A program made the position numbers and the translations under genes. A stretch of DNA of 64,000 nucleotides from Archilochus colubris (taxonomy: Eukaryota; Chordata; Aves; Apodiformes; Trochilidae), in contig CM041084.1 in the NCBI GenBank assembly GCA_023079485.1, positions 133,392,792 to 133,456,791 of the forward strand. The letters run 5' to 3'. The notes below the pieces were generated by a model. It had not been told where the DNA came from. It did no database searches and saw only the letters and a list, made by a program, of their open reading frames with translations. Positions 13,445-24,871 of the stretch are shown one piece after another (positions within the stretch are counted from its first letter, which is position 1; the number at the start of each line of letters is the position of its first letter).

Positions 13445-13858
13445 TCTCAAATATAGAAATCACAGAATGTTAGTGGTTGGAAGGCACCTTAAGAGATCAT
13501 TGAGTCCAAGCCCCCTGCCAGAGCAGGACCACCTAGTGTAGGTTACACAGGAATTTCTCCAGGTGGGTTTTGAATGTCTCCAGAGGAGACTTCACAACAT
13601 CACTGGTCAGCCTGTTCCTGTGTTCTGTTGCCCTCACAGGGAAAAATCTTTTTCTTATGTCTACATAGAACCTCCTATGCTCTAACTTGCATGTATTACT
13701 CCTTCTCCCATGATTGCTCATCACTGAGAAGAGCAATCTTCCTGACACTCACCATTTACATATTTGTAAGCATTACTGAGGTCACACCTCAGTCTCTTCT
13801 CCAAGCTAAAAAGACCCAGCTTCCTCAGTCTTTCCTCATAAGAGAGATGCTCCACTAA
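13445..13858 (-). mobile_element. CR1 3' fragment, antisense
   Basis: The complement of a CR1 3' end starts at about 13450 ('AATCACAGAATGTTAGTGGTTGGAAGGCACC'). The minus strand keeps partly open CR1 ORF2 C-terminal sequence: 13533-13748 with CKLEHRRF and NRLTSDVVKSP, and 13721-13906 with [15 protein letters not shown]. The two pieces are in different frames, so the coding part is broken. The 5' truncation at about 13858 directly meets the next CR1 piece. Confidence 0.92.
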
Positions 13859-13861
13859 GAA

Positions 13862-13965
13862 TTGTTTTGGTTGGAAAAGACCATTAAGTTCATAGAGTCC
13901 AACCATCCCCCTAGCACTGCCAAGTCCACCACTAACCCATGTCCCTAAGCACTACATTTACGTGA
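13862..13965 (-). mobile_element. Short CR1 3' end, antisense
   Basis: 'TTGGTTGGAAAAGACCATTAAGTTCATAGAGTCCAACCAT' and 'ACTGCCAAGTCCACCACTAA' are the complement of the last ~100 bp of a CR1 of a different subtype from its neighbour. It sits head-to-tail after the copy at 13445-13858 and may be an independent 5'-truncated insertion. Confidence 0.85.
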
Positions 13966-14311
13966 TTGCTGTGCACATATGGTAAGTATCAACAAAATAG
14001 CTGTCTGGAAAACCCTCAAATTTTCTACTCGAGTGTGAGAGAAGTTGCACCCACACACCTTCTCCATTTCTTTTATGTGTATGCAGTTCCAAAGGAATAC
14101 AACTCTTAGAATCCAAAAGGACCAAAAGTATTTTACTCAGAAGCTTGTGACATCATTTTATTGTATTTTGTAGCATGACATGCCTAATACAGTATTTTGT
14201 AAACACTACTAAAAGGATTGTATGAGGGCATTCACTCCACTTACAGCCAAATTTAAAAACCAGTAAGCAAAGTAAGCAAGTAGGCAGCTACAGTTCTTAC
14301 TGTCCTTTTTC

Positions 14312-14331
14312 TTTTTTTTTTTTTTTTTTTT
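14312..14331 (+). repeat. T20 homopolymer
   Basis: Uninterrupted run of 20 T preceded by TTTTTC. Within the possible RSPO2 3' UTR it would read as A20 in the transcript. Confidence 0.9.
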
Positions 14332-15078
14332 GAAATGAGCATTTCATGTCCAAATTAAAATAGCAGCCCAGGATCAGAACACTTCCGGTCCTGAAGATTA
14401 TTATGTTCTATGTAAATATGAACATATTCTAAATGAAAGATGGTGAAAACCTCATGGTTAAGTGGAAGTCCACAACTGATTTTATGGAACATTCATATGC
14501 ACCTAAGCACTGGATTTTTTGGTAACAATGCTTGTCCTCATTTAATAGGGATATATTTTTGCTTACAGCTGTTTTATTTCCCTAATTTACCTGTAAAGTA
14601 TATAGCCCATAAAACTAAAAGCTGCAATTTTGGGGATTTTTCTAAAGAATATGTCAAAAATAGTATTGTCTTTTTGAGGCCTGGGTCTGGTGTCTGTTTT
14701 ACCTTTTCCTTGCTTTATGTAGGTCATATGCAAGTTTGACTCCTAGAACTGGAATAACTTCTATAAGTTAAAATAAATGACAGCCATTTTAGTATGGTCT
14801 TTTCCCAGTGGTGACACATCCTACCATTTTAACTTCCTTCACAGAAAATTGACTCCACCTCTCCCCACCCCCCAAAAAAAACCCCTCAAAAAACCCACTA
14901 GATGCAGATTAAATTTGCTAAACTTCTAGAAATTATTTGCAATACTGGGGTTTGCTATACTTTTGACTGAATGAATTTACACAGCTTTTTCTTTTATTTC
15001 TCTCCTAGTCAGGTATTTGTTTGCTGTATCTGACTGGATCAGGACTAACAGAAATAAAGCATTGTGCATTATATTTGA

Positions 15079-15115
15079 AAAAAAAAACAAAAAAACAAAA
15101 AAACCAAACCACAAA
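15079..15115 (+). repeat. A-rich low-complexity tract
   Basis: A-runs of 7-10 broken by single C residues, then 'ACCAAACCACAAAAC'. It would read as U-rich in an RSPO2 3' UTR. Confidence 0.8.
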
Positions 15116-16116
15116 ACACTACACATACAATCTTAAATACTAAGAAAATTCCATATAGTTTGTCTCTTGACACGTCATTGTGCCCCAGCTTGAAAAAAGT
15201 TACACTTCTTTTTCTGAGACAAAATACACAGGGGCAGAGTTAGGAGTAGGGTATAGCAGAGGAGACTCATGGTTTACTAATCTGGTAAGTATGCTCCAGA
15301 GCTGACACTCCAGTGCAAGGCTCAGCACAAGGTAGTTTAGCTATCTGAATGGGCTTTACAAATGAGAGAAAAAATCCAGTTTGTAACTATTGAGAAATAT
15401 GAAAAGATACTTAAAACATAGTAAAAAGTAAACATTTACTGGATTATTTTAAATGTGTATTACTAGAACCAACAGGACATAACTTTCAACATGTATAAAG
15501 TATTATACATAAAAATGCATAGATGTACAGTAAATACGTTCATTTATATGTAGACAGAGTAATATGTACACATAGGGTCTGTTGTGCTTCTGGAACTTTA
15601 AGCAGTAGTTCCTGCAGTATATTGTCTTAAAGCAGTTTTATTATACAACTATTTTAATGTTGTAGGTGCTGAGAACATACATTAATGCTAAGTAGGGAAG
15701 TCATACCCATTTACTCTTGAAATGTACAAATATAGGAAACAAAGGCCATATTTGCAATAGTACCTACACCTCCAAGACTTCCTGGTTTTTTATTTAAATA
15801 TGCACAAGTCCACCTAATGGTGATGTAGAGGTTTCTTTCCTGCTTTCTTTCTGTGTCAACATGCTGACCAAGCACTCAGGACAAAGTCTTCCATGCACTT
15901 CAGCATCACTTTCACTGATTCAACTCAGTGTGCTCTGACCTTGAAGTCTTCAGGTCAAAAAGTAGAGAAAAAATAAAATCAAAAATATATAAATAAACCA
16001 AACATGCTTGTGGGCTTTTTTTTCTTTTTCACGAGTTATTTGCCACCAATACTGTCAAAGGAGCATATAGCAGCTTTTGTGCACTTCACAAAAAATATAT
16101 TAAAGAAAATCAAGTC

Positions 16117-16122
16117 TTTATT
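16117..16122 (-). promoter_or_regulatory. AATAAA overlapping the RSPO2 stop codon
   Basis: The last codons read CAA TAA AG, so a perfect polyadenylation hexamer spans the final glutamine codon, the stop and the next base. Cleavage 10-30 nt downstream would give an almost UTR-less mRNA. Presence of the hexamer is direct; its use is unproven, and the downstream sequence is AT-rich without a clear GU-rich element. Confidence 0.3.
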
Positions 16123-16227
16123 GGCTTGTTTTATCTGTTGCTAAAAAGATGCTGTGCTGCTTCTGAGCCCTTTCCATCAAATTCTTTTTCTTCTTTTTCT
16201 TGTCCTTTGTTTTTGTTGGTCTTCTTC
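16118..16227 (-). CDS. RSPO2: RSPO2 last coding exon: basic C-terminal tail
   Basis: This is the terminal coding exon of R-spondin 2. On the minus strand a T-rich tract ends in TAG at 16230-16228, and the exon starts at 16227 by completing a split glycine codon (G|GA) from the TSP1 exon (phase 1). It encodes 35 residues, beginning RRPTKTKD, then six consecutive lysines, then a tail with ERAQKQHSIFLATD, and stops at TAA 16120-16118. In the family this region is a lysine/arginine-rich tail that binds heparan sulfate and helps retention at the cell surface. The QHS[IV]FLATD ending is characteristic of RSPO2 among the four R-spondins. The last residues (DKTSQ) and the region before the lysine run differ from the human protein as I recall it. 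It is separated from the TSP1 exon by a 36.7 kb intron. Confidence 0.93.
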
Positions 16228-18862
16228 CTAAAAGAAAAAAGAAAAAAAAATATCATTGACTGGTCAATTAAGTAAAGAATACAGAAGTGATATTAAACTT
16301 CAGGTGAAAAACTCAGTGGTGCATAAATGATCAGTGGGCAATATGCTGGCTAATGAGCTTCCATCATCAGTGAAAACAGAAATTTTCAGTGTGGTAGAGG
16401 AAGAAACAGGATCTTTGACTGTCATCACTTATACACAGGCACAATTTTGCTGGTATGAGTAATGGAGTTGATGTAGGTCTGTCCCACTTTGGGCAGAAGA
16501 AGTCACACAAGCAATGTTATGCAAGTGCCGGGGGCCCTGAGCCAAACGAGTGCGTAGCCTTCTAACTCACTGGAAGCTGGATAGAAGCCTTAAACCCTTA
16601 CGTACACTGGATTGAGTGAGTAATCCTATTTAAGTCAAGTTCAATATATCTGCAATTTTGAAGAGAAATTAGGCATTACAGCCCAAGTATTTGGTTGGAT
16701 CTTGTCCTACATGCTTTGGCAGAATGCGTGTCACCTCTGCGAAGAACTTGTTATTGCTTATTAGTGCCTGATTCTCACAGCACATCACTAGGCAGTAACA
16801 AAAATTTCATTACACACTTTTTGCTACTGGGACTTCACTGCAAAACAACAAAAATCAGGAAATCAGAATCCATGCAGTTATTAAAAATACTCTGCCTTGA
16901 GGATGGGGAAGTTTTTTCCCGTTCAGCAATTATAATTAATCAGTGCCCTTTGATTATCTGAGTAAAGACAGCACAGACTGAAAAAAAAGCTATCTACAAA
17001 GGCCCTCATTCAGCAATGCATTACCTTTTAAGTTTATGCTTAAATCATATCAACTCTAGTAGGATTTAAGGAGATGATCAAATGCTGTCTGGAGTAGAGA
17101 ACAGTCTGGGTTTTCTTGGCAGTACCATATACTAAAATACACAATCAATGATAAAAAAAATAAGGTTATTAATCTCTAGAGGTCCCAACCTCGTAAGCTT
17201 TCAGGAGAACTAAAGTGAGAAGACAGTAAAGGGAAATTCAAATAGCAGATGACACAAAAATGTTAAAATACATTTTTCAACTGCAATGTCTGTACGTTAT
17301 TGACTGAGAAAACTGCTTGCTTTGTCATAATTGCATATTGTTTCTCAAGTAAAAAGCCTCAAACTAGTAAGCAGCATTTTTCTGTATTTGATAATACCAC
17401 TGAATAAACATGACTTTCAAATTATAAAAAAATTATGATCCTTAATAAATACAGGATTATTTATTTGAGATTACATATTTGTACCATATCTAGGTTACTG
17501 TTCTGTAGGACTTATCATAGTATAAATCATTGCATATAAAATAGGATGGGACATTAAGGCAATGAGCACATGAGTTTAGTTCATTTTAAAATCATAAGGG
17601 TCCTTGGAGTTTACTTCTGCTTCTTATTAAAGTCAGGCATAAATATTACTATGGCATTTTGCCATTTTTAAATTTAGTTAATCCTACACAGTAAAACCTC
17701 AGTGCAACCAATCATTAATCAAAGAAGCTTTTAAGCTAAAACTCTTCAGTAACACTGTATCTAATGACTAGGCACACCTAATGAGGTCAGAGGGAAGGAA
17801 TACTTGACACAAAGTGGCATTACAACAACATGGCCTCAATTATAGAAGCTCCATACCAAAATTTTGTTATGTGATTCTACCATTTAGTATACTGTGAGGT
17901 ATCAGAACCAGAATGAATATATAGTTAAACATTGCAATCTATTTTGCATTTTAAATATTCTAAATTCTTTATACCAAAGCTTTGAAATAAGGAAGCAGTA
18001 GATGAGGGGAAACAACTTGAGACGACTGCTAACACTGCTGATCAGAACAGAAGAATCTATTAGAGCTTCATTACAGCTCTCCTGTTCACTCAGTGTTCTT
18101 ACTTTCTAAGGTTTTTCACTGTACAGACCAGTTAGTAGGAGAAATATAAACTCCAGTCAGAGCCAAATCTAGCTTTCTCTACAGCCTCCTATATAATAAA
18201 TACTTGCTGTAAGTTAAGGTAGTGAAAGATTGTATTATTTTTCCTCTGAAACTCTGACATGCACAGATAAAACAATGCACAACCCACTTGATATCTCTGT
18301 CTGAGCCTTACAAAGCAGCTCATACACCACAAGCATCAAATCAAATTGCCAGCACGCTCTCCATACAATATCTTTAAAACAGAAATGAACTGGATTCGCT
18401 TTCAGGGATTTGACATAGAGTTGTACAACAAGCAATTGCAGTGCTTCTGCTGCTCTGCATGAACCATCCCCATACCAGCTTTGGCCCCAAGGCACACTGC
18501 AGCTGAGTGACCCTTTGTCACAGGTGCCACCCGTGCAGAGCAACACAGAGCCACTGATACCTGGTAACCTGTTCTCCTGGTAGTGAGTGAGCTCTTTGGC
18601 TGCTCAATGTATTTCCAAGAACACTGTTGTACAGAATAAGTTTCATTCTTCTCAGGACAGCATTAAACCACACAGAGAAAATCCAGACGGTTGGTAAGGC
18701 TAAGGGAGTCCCAAATTCTGACTGTCATTTTACAGAAAACTGAATATAAAGGGTATTTCTTGCCTAACCATGTGTTCCCATATTGCTACTAGAAGACAAA
18801 TGAGATAAGCAAGAAAAAAAGTGACTATAAAGTCTAGAGCTTAAACAAGTGAGAATTTTTAT

Positions 18863-18897
18863 TTAATTCAATTCAATTCAATTTATTTAATTCAATT
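18863..18897 (+). repeat. AATTC short tandem repeat
   Basis: AATTC units in tandem, interrupted once by TTATTT, in the RSPO2 large intron. Confidence 0.8.
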
Positions 18898-21800
18898 GCA
18901 GCACTTTTTGTCAGCAGAAGCATAGTGAACAGAAGTAACTTCTAAATATCTTGCTGCAGAGGTATTTTGAAGAGTGTGATGCTTATCATACAGAAAGTAG
19001 ATCCTCAAAGAAGATCGGGGAGCTAAATTCTCCCAGTTCCCAAACTGGAGCGCAGTGGGGCAAGGAGGGCTGATGGAGGAGGTGCTCCCTTGGGGCTGGG
19101 GCTGTGCCATGTGCCAAGGCTCCATCACCAGGGAGCCTTCCACAGCCTTCCCCACACCTCCCCATGCTTTGCTGCTCCAGGGAGCAAAAGCCCTGACTCC
19201 AAGACCCTCTCTGCATGGGAAGCAGCAGAGCTCTTCTGTGCCTGGCTTTGCTGGGGCAGTTGAAAAGAAGTGAAATTTATATTATAGCCCAGAACTTCTG
19301 TTCCAAGTGTTGTTTTACTGCTATCAAGAACAGCTTATAGTATTACTGCACAGGATCCATCTTGCCCGTAAACCCCTACTGCTAATAAAGAGCTCCCAAG
19401 AAAGCAAATCTTCCTGCTCACTCTTTAAGGGACATTACATCCTTCCTTGTGATAACTTGCCACCTTGTCACCTGGCAGACAGCCACACACACCTGGCTTC
19501 TCCTTTCCAAGTTACAGGCTTCCACTCCATGTCCCATCTTCAGTCTTTATTTTATGACTGTGGACAATCTATTTTTGAAAGCCTTTGGTTTTAAGAGCAT
19601 TGGGAGCAATTACAAATAAGTCACACAAAGAGTAGGATATCTGAACACTGTTCAAGTTACTGTGTTCCTAGTTTAAATTTGATTAAGTTCTCCTCTGCGT
19701 ATTAACTAGTTAACTTTTCCTTGAAAAGCCTTCTCAGCTCTGTCTGAAAAAGGTCTCAATTTTTATTATCAGAGACAGCTCTAAACAAAACTTAAAGAAC
19801 TTGTTTAATACTCTGTAAAGTCATGTGTATACACTGAAACATATAGGACCAAAGAAAGATCTGACATTTAGCTGGATTTGGTGTTCAATTATCCAGCAAA
19901 TAGAAGTCTTCAAGGCTTATCTGTCATTGTCATATTTCACAGGTTATTTTACAGACACAAGACTGGCACAGCCATTCATTCAAACCCTTTGTTACAAATG
20001 TTATAAAATTCAGTTTTGCTTTATAAACTACCACTGAGTAACTCCTCATTTTCTAAGTATCTTATCCAATGGTTTATACCTTTAAACTTTTGCTTAGACC
20101 ACTTGGTTCTGGTAGGTAGATGGACAACTAATGCACTATGCAATGAAACATTACTATTAGCTACCAGTGTACCACAGCTTCTAATGGTATGATAACACAA
20201 AAGTAATGGTACAATAACATGCAGTTACAAATGCAGTTCCAACATGAATTCCTGAAAAAAATCCAACCCATTGTTTATGTAAATATACATAACAATTGTC
20301 TGTACACCAGAGAGTAACAGCTAGAAAAATATTTAACTTGACTCCTGCTGGATTTTCTTCTTCTTTGTTGTTGTTTCTGTACCATTTTACCAGAATTGCT
20401 CCTACAGCTGCTTTATGCTGGCATACTGAAGACTTGTGCTCAGTTCTCTGGTTTGTCTCATACCCCAACCTGCAAGGTGTTTGGAAATTGTGCATGCACA
20501 TGGATGGACCCACCTGCTTAACTTGGGATACACATTACCTCGTTCAGAAGGAGCCTTTATCACCTTCTATGAGCTACAAAAGCACCTTTCTCCAGAATTT
20601 GGGCAGCAGATTCCTAACACTGAGGGCATCCCTGGTTCTCCATGACTAGAATACAGCAAATGTATGCACAGGACCTCCCAGTCACGCTGCTGGAGATCCA
20701 TGGCTCAGCCAGACATCACCAGTTCTGTAGCTGAATTGTCCTTTGTCCGCTGTATAAGTGCTGTTGTATGTACTGCTCTTCTAACAAAATCTGCCCACTG
20801 CTTTTTCCAGTAAATGGAGACAACACAGTACACATCCACATGAGGGCAGCAAGAACTTAAATTTAAAACGTTTAATGAAAGAAAAAAAGCAACCCCTATC
20901 TGCAGCTTTATTTCATGCTCCCACAATTTTTTAGTGTTCTCACAAATTATTATTTTACAAATATAAGAATGTTTAATACTCCCCTTTATTTTTAAATATT
21001 TTTCTCTTTATCGGTGATTACTGAACAATGGGACTTACAAATGTGTGCCTGCTTGCCTTCCCCAGATTTTCATATGCAGAATTTTCACTGCTGGCAGCAA
21101 AGGCAGGATGTTGTTCTGGGATAAGAGCAGCCCTTGCTAAATACTCTTTTTAATCCTTTCTTTCCCTTCATTTACCCTTTTAGAAGCTAAATGTTGCACA
21201 CTTGTATATCATTTTCCTACAGCTGCAGTACTATCATAGACTCCATGTGTGGCAGCATCTCATCCGTGTGGGAAGCTACAAAAGTTATTACACTTAAGTC
21301 ATATCACTGACAGATGACAGACACCAGAGAACTAATAACAGCAATGAAAAGATGGTAGAGATACTCAATTATGAACCAGTCTGGCCAACTCAACAGTAAG
21401 ATGGCAGATGTAAGCTTCTGGAGGAGCCCTGTCTGGCAGGACACCTTCTGTCCTGCCAAGACCCGTGAATGCCTCGTAATTTACTCCCCATTTACACTGC
21501 ACATCAAACTACACATAAACAATCACTGCAAAATTCCAACAGCCAAGCAAACAAAGGATTCAGTCCAGAATCCCCCATTCCTGGGCCTTTCAGTCAGGTT
21601 AAAAATTTCAGATACTGAAACTGCCAGAGAAATGCACAAATTGTTAAGAAATTTTATAAACACAGTCAATGGAGGAAAAAAAAATCCCCACTGCTACAAA
21701 GTCAACCTCTTCCTAAAGAGTGAGTTACAAACCAAGACTGACAAGTGGCCCACAAGAAGAGGACACAAAGAGCTTTAATAACTTAGTAAACCCCACCTTG

Positions 21801-23391
21801 TCAGCACTTCTACCAATGTCACCTGCTACAAAATTCACAACAGCTTTCTTAAGCTAGTGTGCAGTTTGGGTTTTTTTCTTAACACCATCAAATTTAGGCT
21901 GGAATTGGCTATGCTCAATGTGTGCAACAGAAGGAATTTAGCTTGGAGGAAATCAACCAAAGTAAAATAGCTTTTTGGACAGGGACTAAAAGACGCTGGG
22001 ACTTGCATGGCGAAACTAGAAAAGACATAAGAGGGCTCAGGAGATGGGACAGAAAGGGTCAAGTGTCAGGAAACACTTGCTTATTTTCCTGAGTGAATTT
22101 CTAATGTCATTTCAAATCCTGCGAAATATATTTGCAGAAGAGATGGTATGACCACACAGAGTATACCAGCTGCCCACGACACCATTTCAAATCCCAAAAT
22201 ACCTGAGTTGTAAGCCTGGGTTAATGTTTGCAAAGCACTGAAGTGAAGTAATAATGGACACTGCAGAAAAAAACACAATAAAATAGAAAAATCATACCGT
22301 AATTATAGACTTTATCATAACTGATACAAAAAAAGAAGCAAACGAATGCATTCCTTCAGCTTTGAAGTGCTGGAGTTTGCAAGCTTACGGATTTTCTTTA
22401 GTATTTTTTTTGGTGAAATACTAATAGGGAAAAACATAAATTATACATATTCCCAGTCTACTGAAGTAATAGACTAAGAAAATTCATTCCCTTACATAAA
22501 TGCACAGTTTTATGCTTTTCACTCATTTTTGTTTAATTGATGTCAGCTTTCTTGATTAAAATTGGGGAAATGTGTCTTGAGTAAACCTGGTAACTTCTAT
22601 ATTTATTATTACAAAAGCACAGGTAATGCAGAGCAAACCTCTGTGATATCTTCTTCAGTTCCTAACAGTCAGAATTCTGTTATTTTATTTTGAACCTATT
22701 AATTCCATAACTTTGAGTAGATTATTATAAACCAGCACTTAACACAAGATATGCTTGGTGTTTGTAGACACCAGGCATCAGCTACTGAGATGAAAGGTAA
22801 TTTAAAAGAATCAAATAACTCTTCAACTAAAAAAAATATCAAATTATCCCAAGTTTCTGTATCTTAATCCTTTTTTGTTTCAACACATCCACTAAGAGAT
22901 TAAAGGTTTTACTATTTAAGGCAAAATAATTGAAGCTTTTTCTCCCAAAGGACAAAAGTATTTTTCATCTGGCCTGAATGCAAACTAAAATCTGATGTTC
23001 TTTCCTTCTGGACAATACTGAGTATCATCAGACATTGACATCTGTTTAAGAAATACTGATTCCTCCACAAAGAATGGAATTTACATGTCACAGTCTATTG
23101 AGATTCAGTAGACTTTTTCCTCAACTTTTAGAGCAAATTCACTGGGAGAAGGGTCATCTTACACCACTGAAGTAAAATGCATTTTCCAGAGTGCACTTTT
23201 CCAAAGTATACAGTAGGTGGCAGTGAGATATTAACTGGAAACTCGCTTCCATTTCCATAATTTCAAAGAATATTAAGGTTTTTTTGGTAGAAGTACCCAT
23301 TATTTCACCTAAAACAAGCCATTCTATTCATCAATGGCTATAAAAAGTTCAAAAAATAAAAATCCACACGTAGGAACTTGGAGAAGAAAGC

Positions 23392-23430
23392 AAAAGAAAA
23401 AAGGAAAAGGGGAAAAGGGGAAAAGAAAAA
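23392..23430 (+). repeat. GGGGAAAA purine tandem repeat
   Basis: A pure-purine tract built from GGAAAA/GGGGAAAA units. On the RSPO2 sense strand it is a pyrimidine tract. Confidence 0.8.
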
Positions 23431-23639
23431 CTAGTAAACTCAATGTGACATGGAAACTCCCAGAAAACTCTTAGAGAAAACCTATGTTTAACTGACTAAT
23501 ATAGATATGTAATGCTGGGCTTTGCTGTCCTTTCAATCACAGTTGTGTAAAAACTGGTGGTTCTCCATTAAAAAAAATATTTATCTAATGTAGATTTAGC
23601 TCAGAAATCAAATGATATGAATAAGACTCTGGATTTGGT

Positions 23640-23815
23640 AAGAGGTTGCCCAGAGAAGCTGTGGAGGCCTCATCCCTGGAAGTGTTCAGGGCCAGGTTGG
23701 GTGATGCTTTGAGCAACCTGGTCTGGTGGGAGGTGTCCCTACCCATGCAGGTGGTTGGGAACCACATGATCTTTAAGGTTCTTTCCAAGCCAAACTATTC
23801 TATGATTCTATGAAT
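23640..23815 (+). mobile_element. CR1 3' fragment
   Basis: Clear CR1 3' end: 'GGTTGCCCAGAGAAGCTGTGGA', 'CCTGGAAGTGTTCAGGGCCAGGTTGG', 'GGTGTCCCTACCCATGCAGG', and a terminal 'ATTCTATGATTCTATGA'. Truncated to about 175 bp. It is antisense to RSPO2, within the large intron. Confidence 0.95.
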
Positions 23816-24650
23816 ACCAGGTTGCATGAAGGGTATTTACTAGTCTTATCTTGGTCAACATCATGTCAAAGCAGAGCTAAGCAAAATATTTTCATTGAAA
23901 GGTTTGGGTTTGCTTATTTTCCTTCCTTTCACAGTGCAATCTAAAATACTTTTCAAAACAAAAAAAGAATATATATACACAGTCAAGAGTAGGCATGCAC
24001 ATGTAAACATATAAGTATATTTTAACTTTATAGGCAACAATTATAGCTAAGAAATAATTGGCTTTAGTCTTCCCTAGGTTTGATTGGACACTAATCCAAC
24101 TTAAAACTCCCTCTGTCCAATTTTTTAAAACAGATTTTTAATTTTTCTTCCATTCTTTTTTTTTTCTAGCCAATTTAATTTTATTTTTATCTCATCATAT
24201 AGGGAATAGAACATAAGTTCTATTGAGACAACATCTATTTGTAGCACCTGCAAAGTTTAATTTCATAACGAAAATGTAATTTTGTTCAGTAAAGGGTTTC
24301 ATACAAAGATTATACTGGGAAGTTTTTAGAGACTTTTTTTTTCTTCTGTGAAATACAATTTCATTGTGAAGAGTTGCTGTTTTTTAACTCCCTTTAGGGT
24401 TTCTGGTCAAGAACTGAGGAATAATTTTATTTCAGGACATTTTTCTTTTTTTCTTGTTTTTCAACTGAAACAGCTCAAAAATAGTTTTCATTATTACTTC
24501 TGCCTCTCTTGAAGCAATGCACAAGTAACCTCATTGAAGTTCCATTAGAGCAGCTAAACTGAACACCTGATGACAGAATAAAGTACTATCCAGGAGGAAG
24601 ACTCCCACCGAGTAACAGCTGAAAGTGAAAATTAATGTGATACTACTAAC

Positions 24651-24673
24651 AATAAGATAATAATAATAATAAT
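24651..24673 (+). repeat. AAT trinucleotide repeat
   Basis: Six or more consecutive AAT/ATA units. Confidence 0.85.
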
Positions 24674-24798
24674 CCCTCAGTCTGTTCATCAGGAGTGGTG
24701 AACCACAATAATGGCTGCATCTGCACTGTTCACAGATATTGATTTGGTTTATATTCAAGAAGGTGCTGCAGGAGAACTTCACCCACTACAGCTTTTTC

Positions 24799-24871
24799 TA
24801 TCTCTATGATAGAGATATGGTCACAATACTATGGTCACTATGGAGTGACCATATGGTCACAATATGGTCAC
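24799..24871. repeat. Cluster of ATGGTCAC repeats and hairpins
   Basis: A perfect inverted repeat lies at 24799-24817 (TATCTCTA, 3-nt loop). It is followed by four direct copies of ATGGTCAC (24817, 24831, 24853, 24864) and one inverted copy (24845-24852). Positions 24830-24853 form a perfect 10-bp stem with a 4-nt loop. The local element looks like a repeatedly duplicated hairpin. Confidence 0.85.

Larger units (their letters stand above)
14157..16117 (-). other. RSPO2: Probable RSPO2 3' UTR (end uncertain)
   Basis: AT-rich sequence directly follows the RSPO2 stop codon on the minus strand. AATAAA polyadenylation hexamers (TTTATT on the plus strand) occur at 15789-15794, 15637-15642, 14993-14998, 14573-14578 and 14157-14162, and one overlaps the stop codon at 16117-16122. 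None has an unmistakable GU-rich downstream element, so I cannot pick the cleavage site. The CR1 nest below 13965 is a likely outer limit. A Pumilio-type site, TGTACATA on the minus strand, lies at 15563-15570. Long A/T homopolymers (14312-14331, 15079-15115) fall inside. Confidence 0.45.

Noticed and set aside
21371..21778. Open frame of 135 codons on the plus strand
   Set aside because: No recognisable domain, low-complexity composition, not flanked by good splice sites, antisense to RSPO2 in its intron. Best explained by chance.
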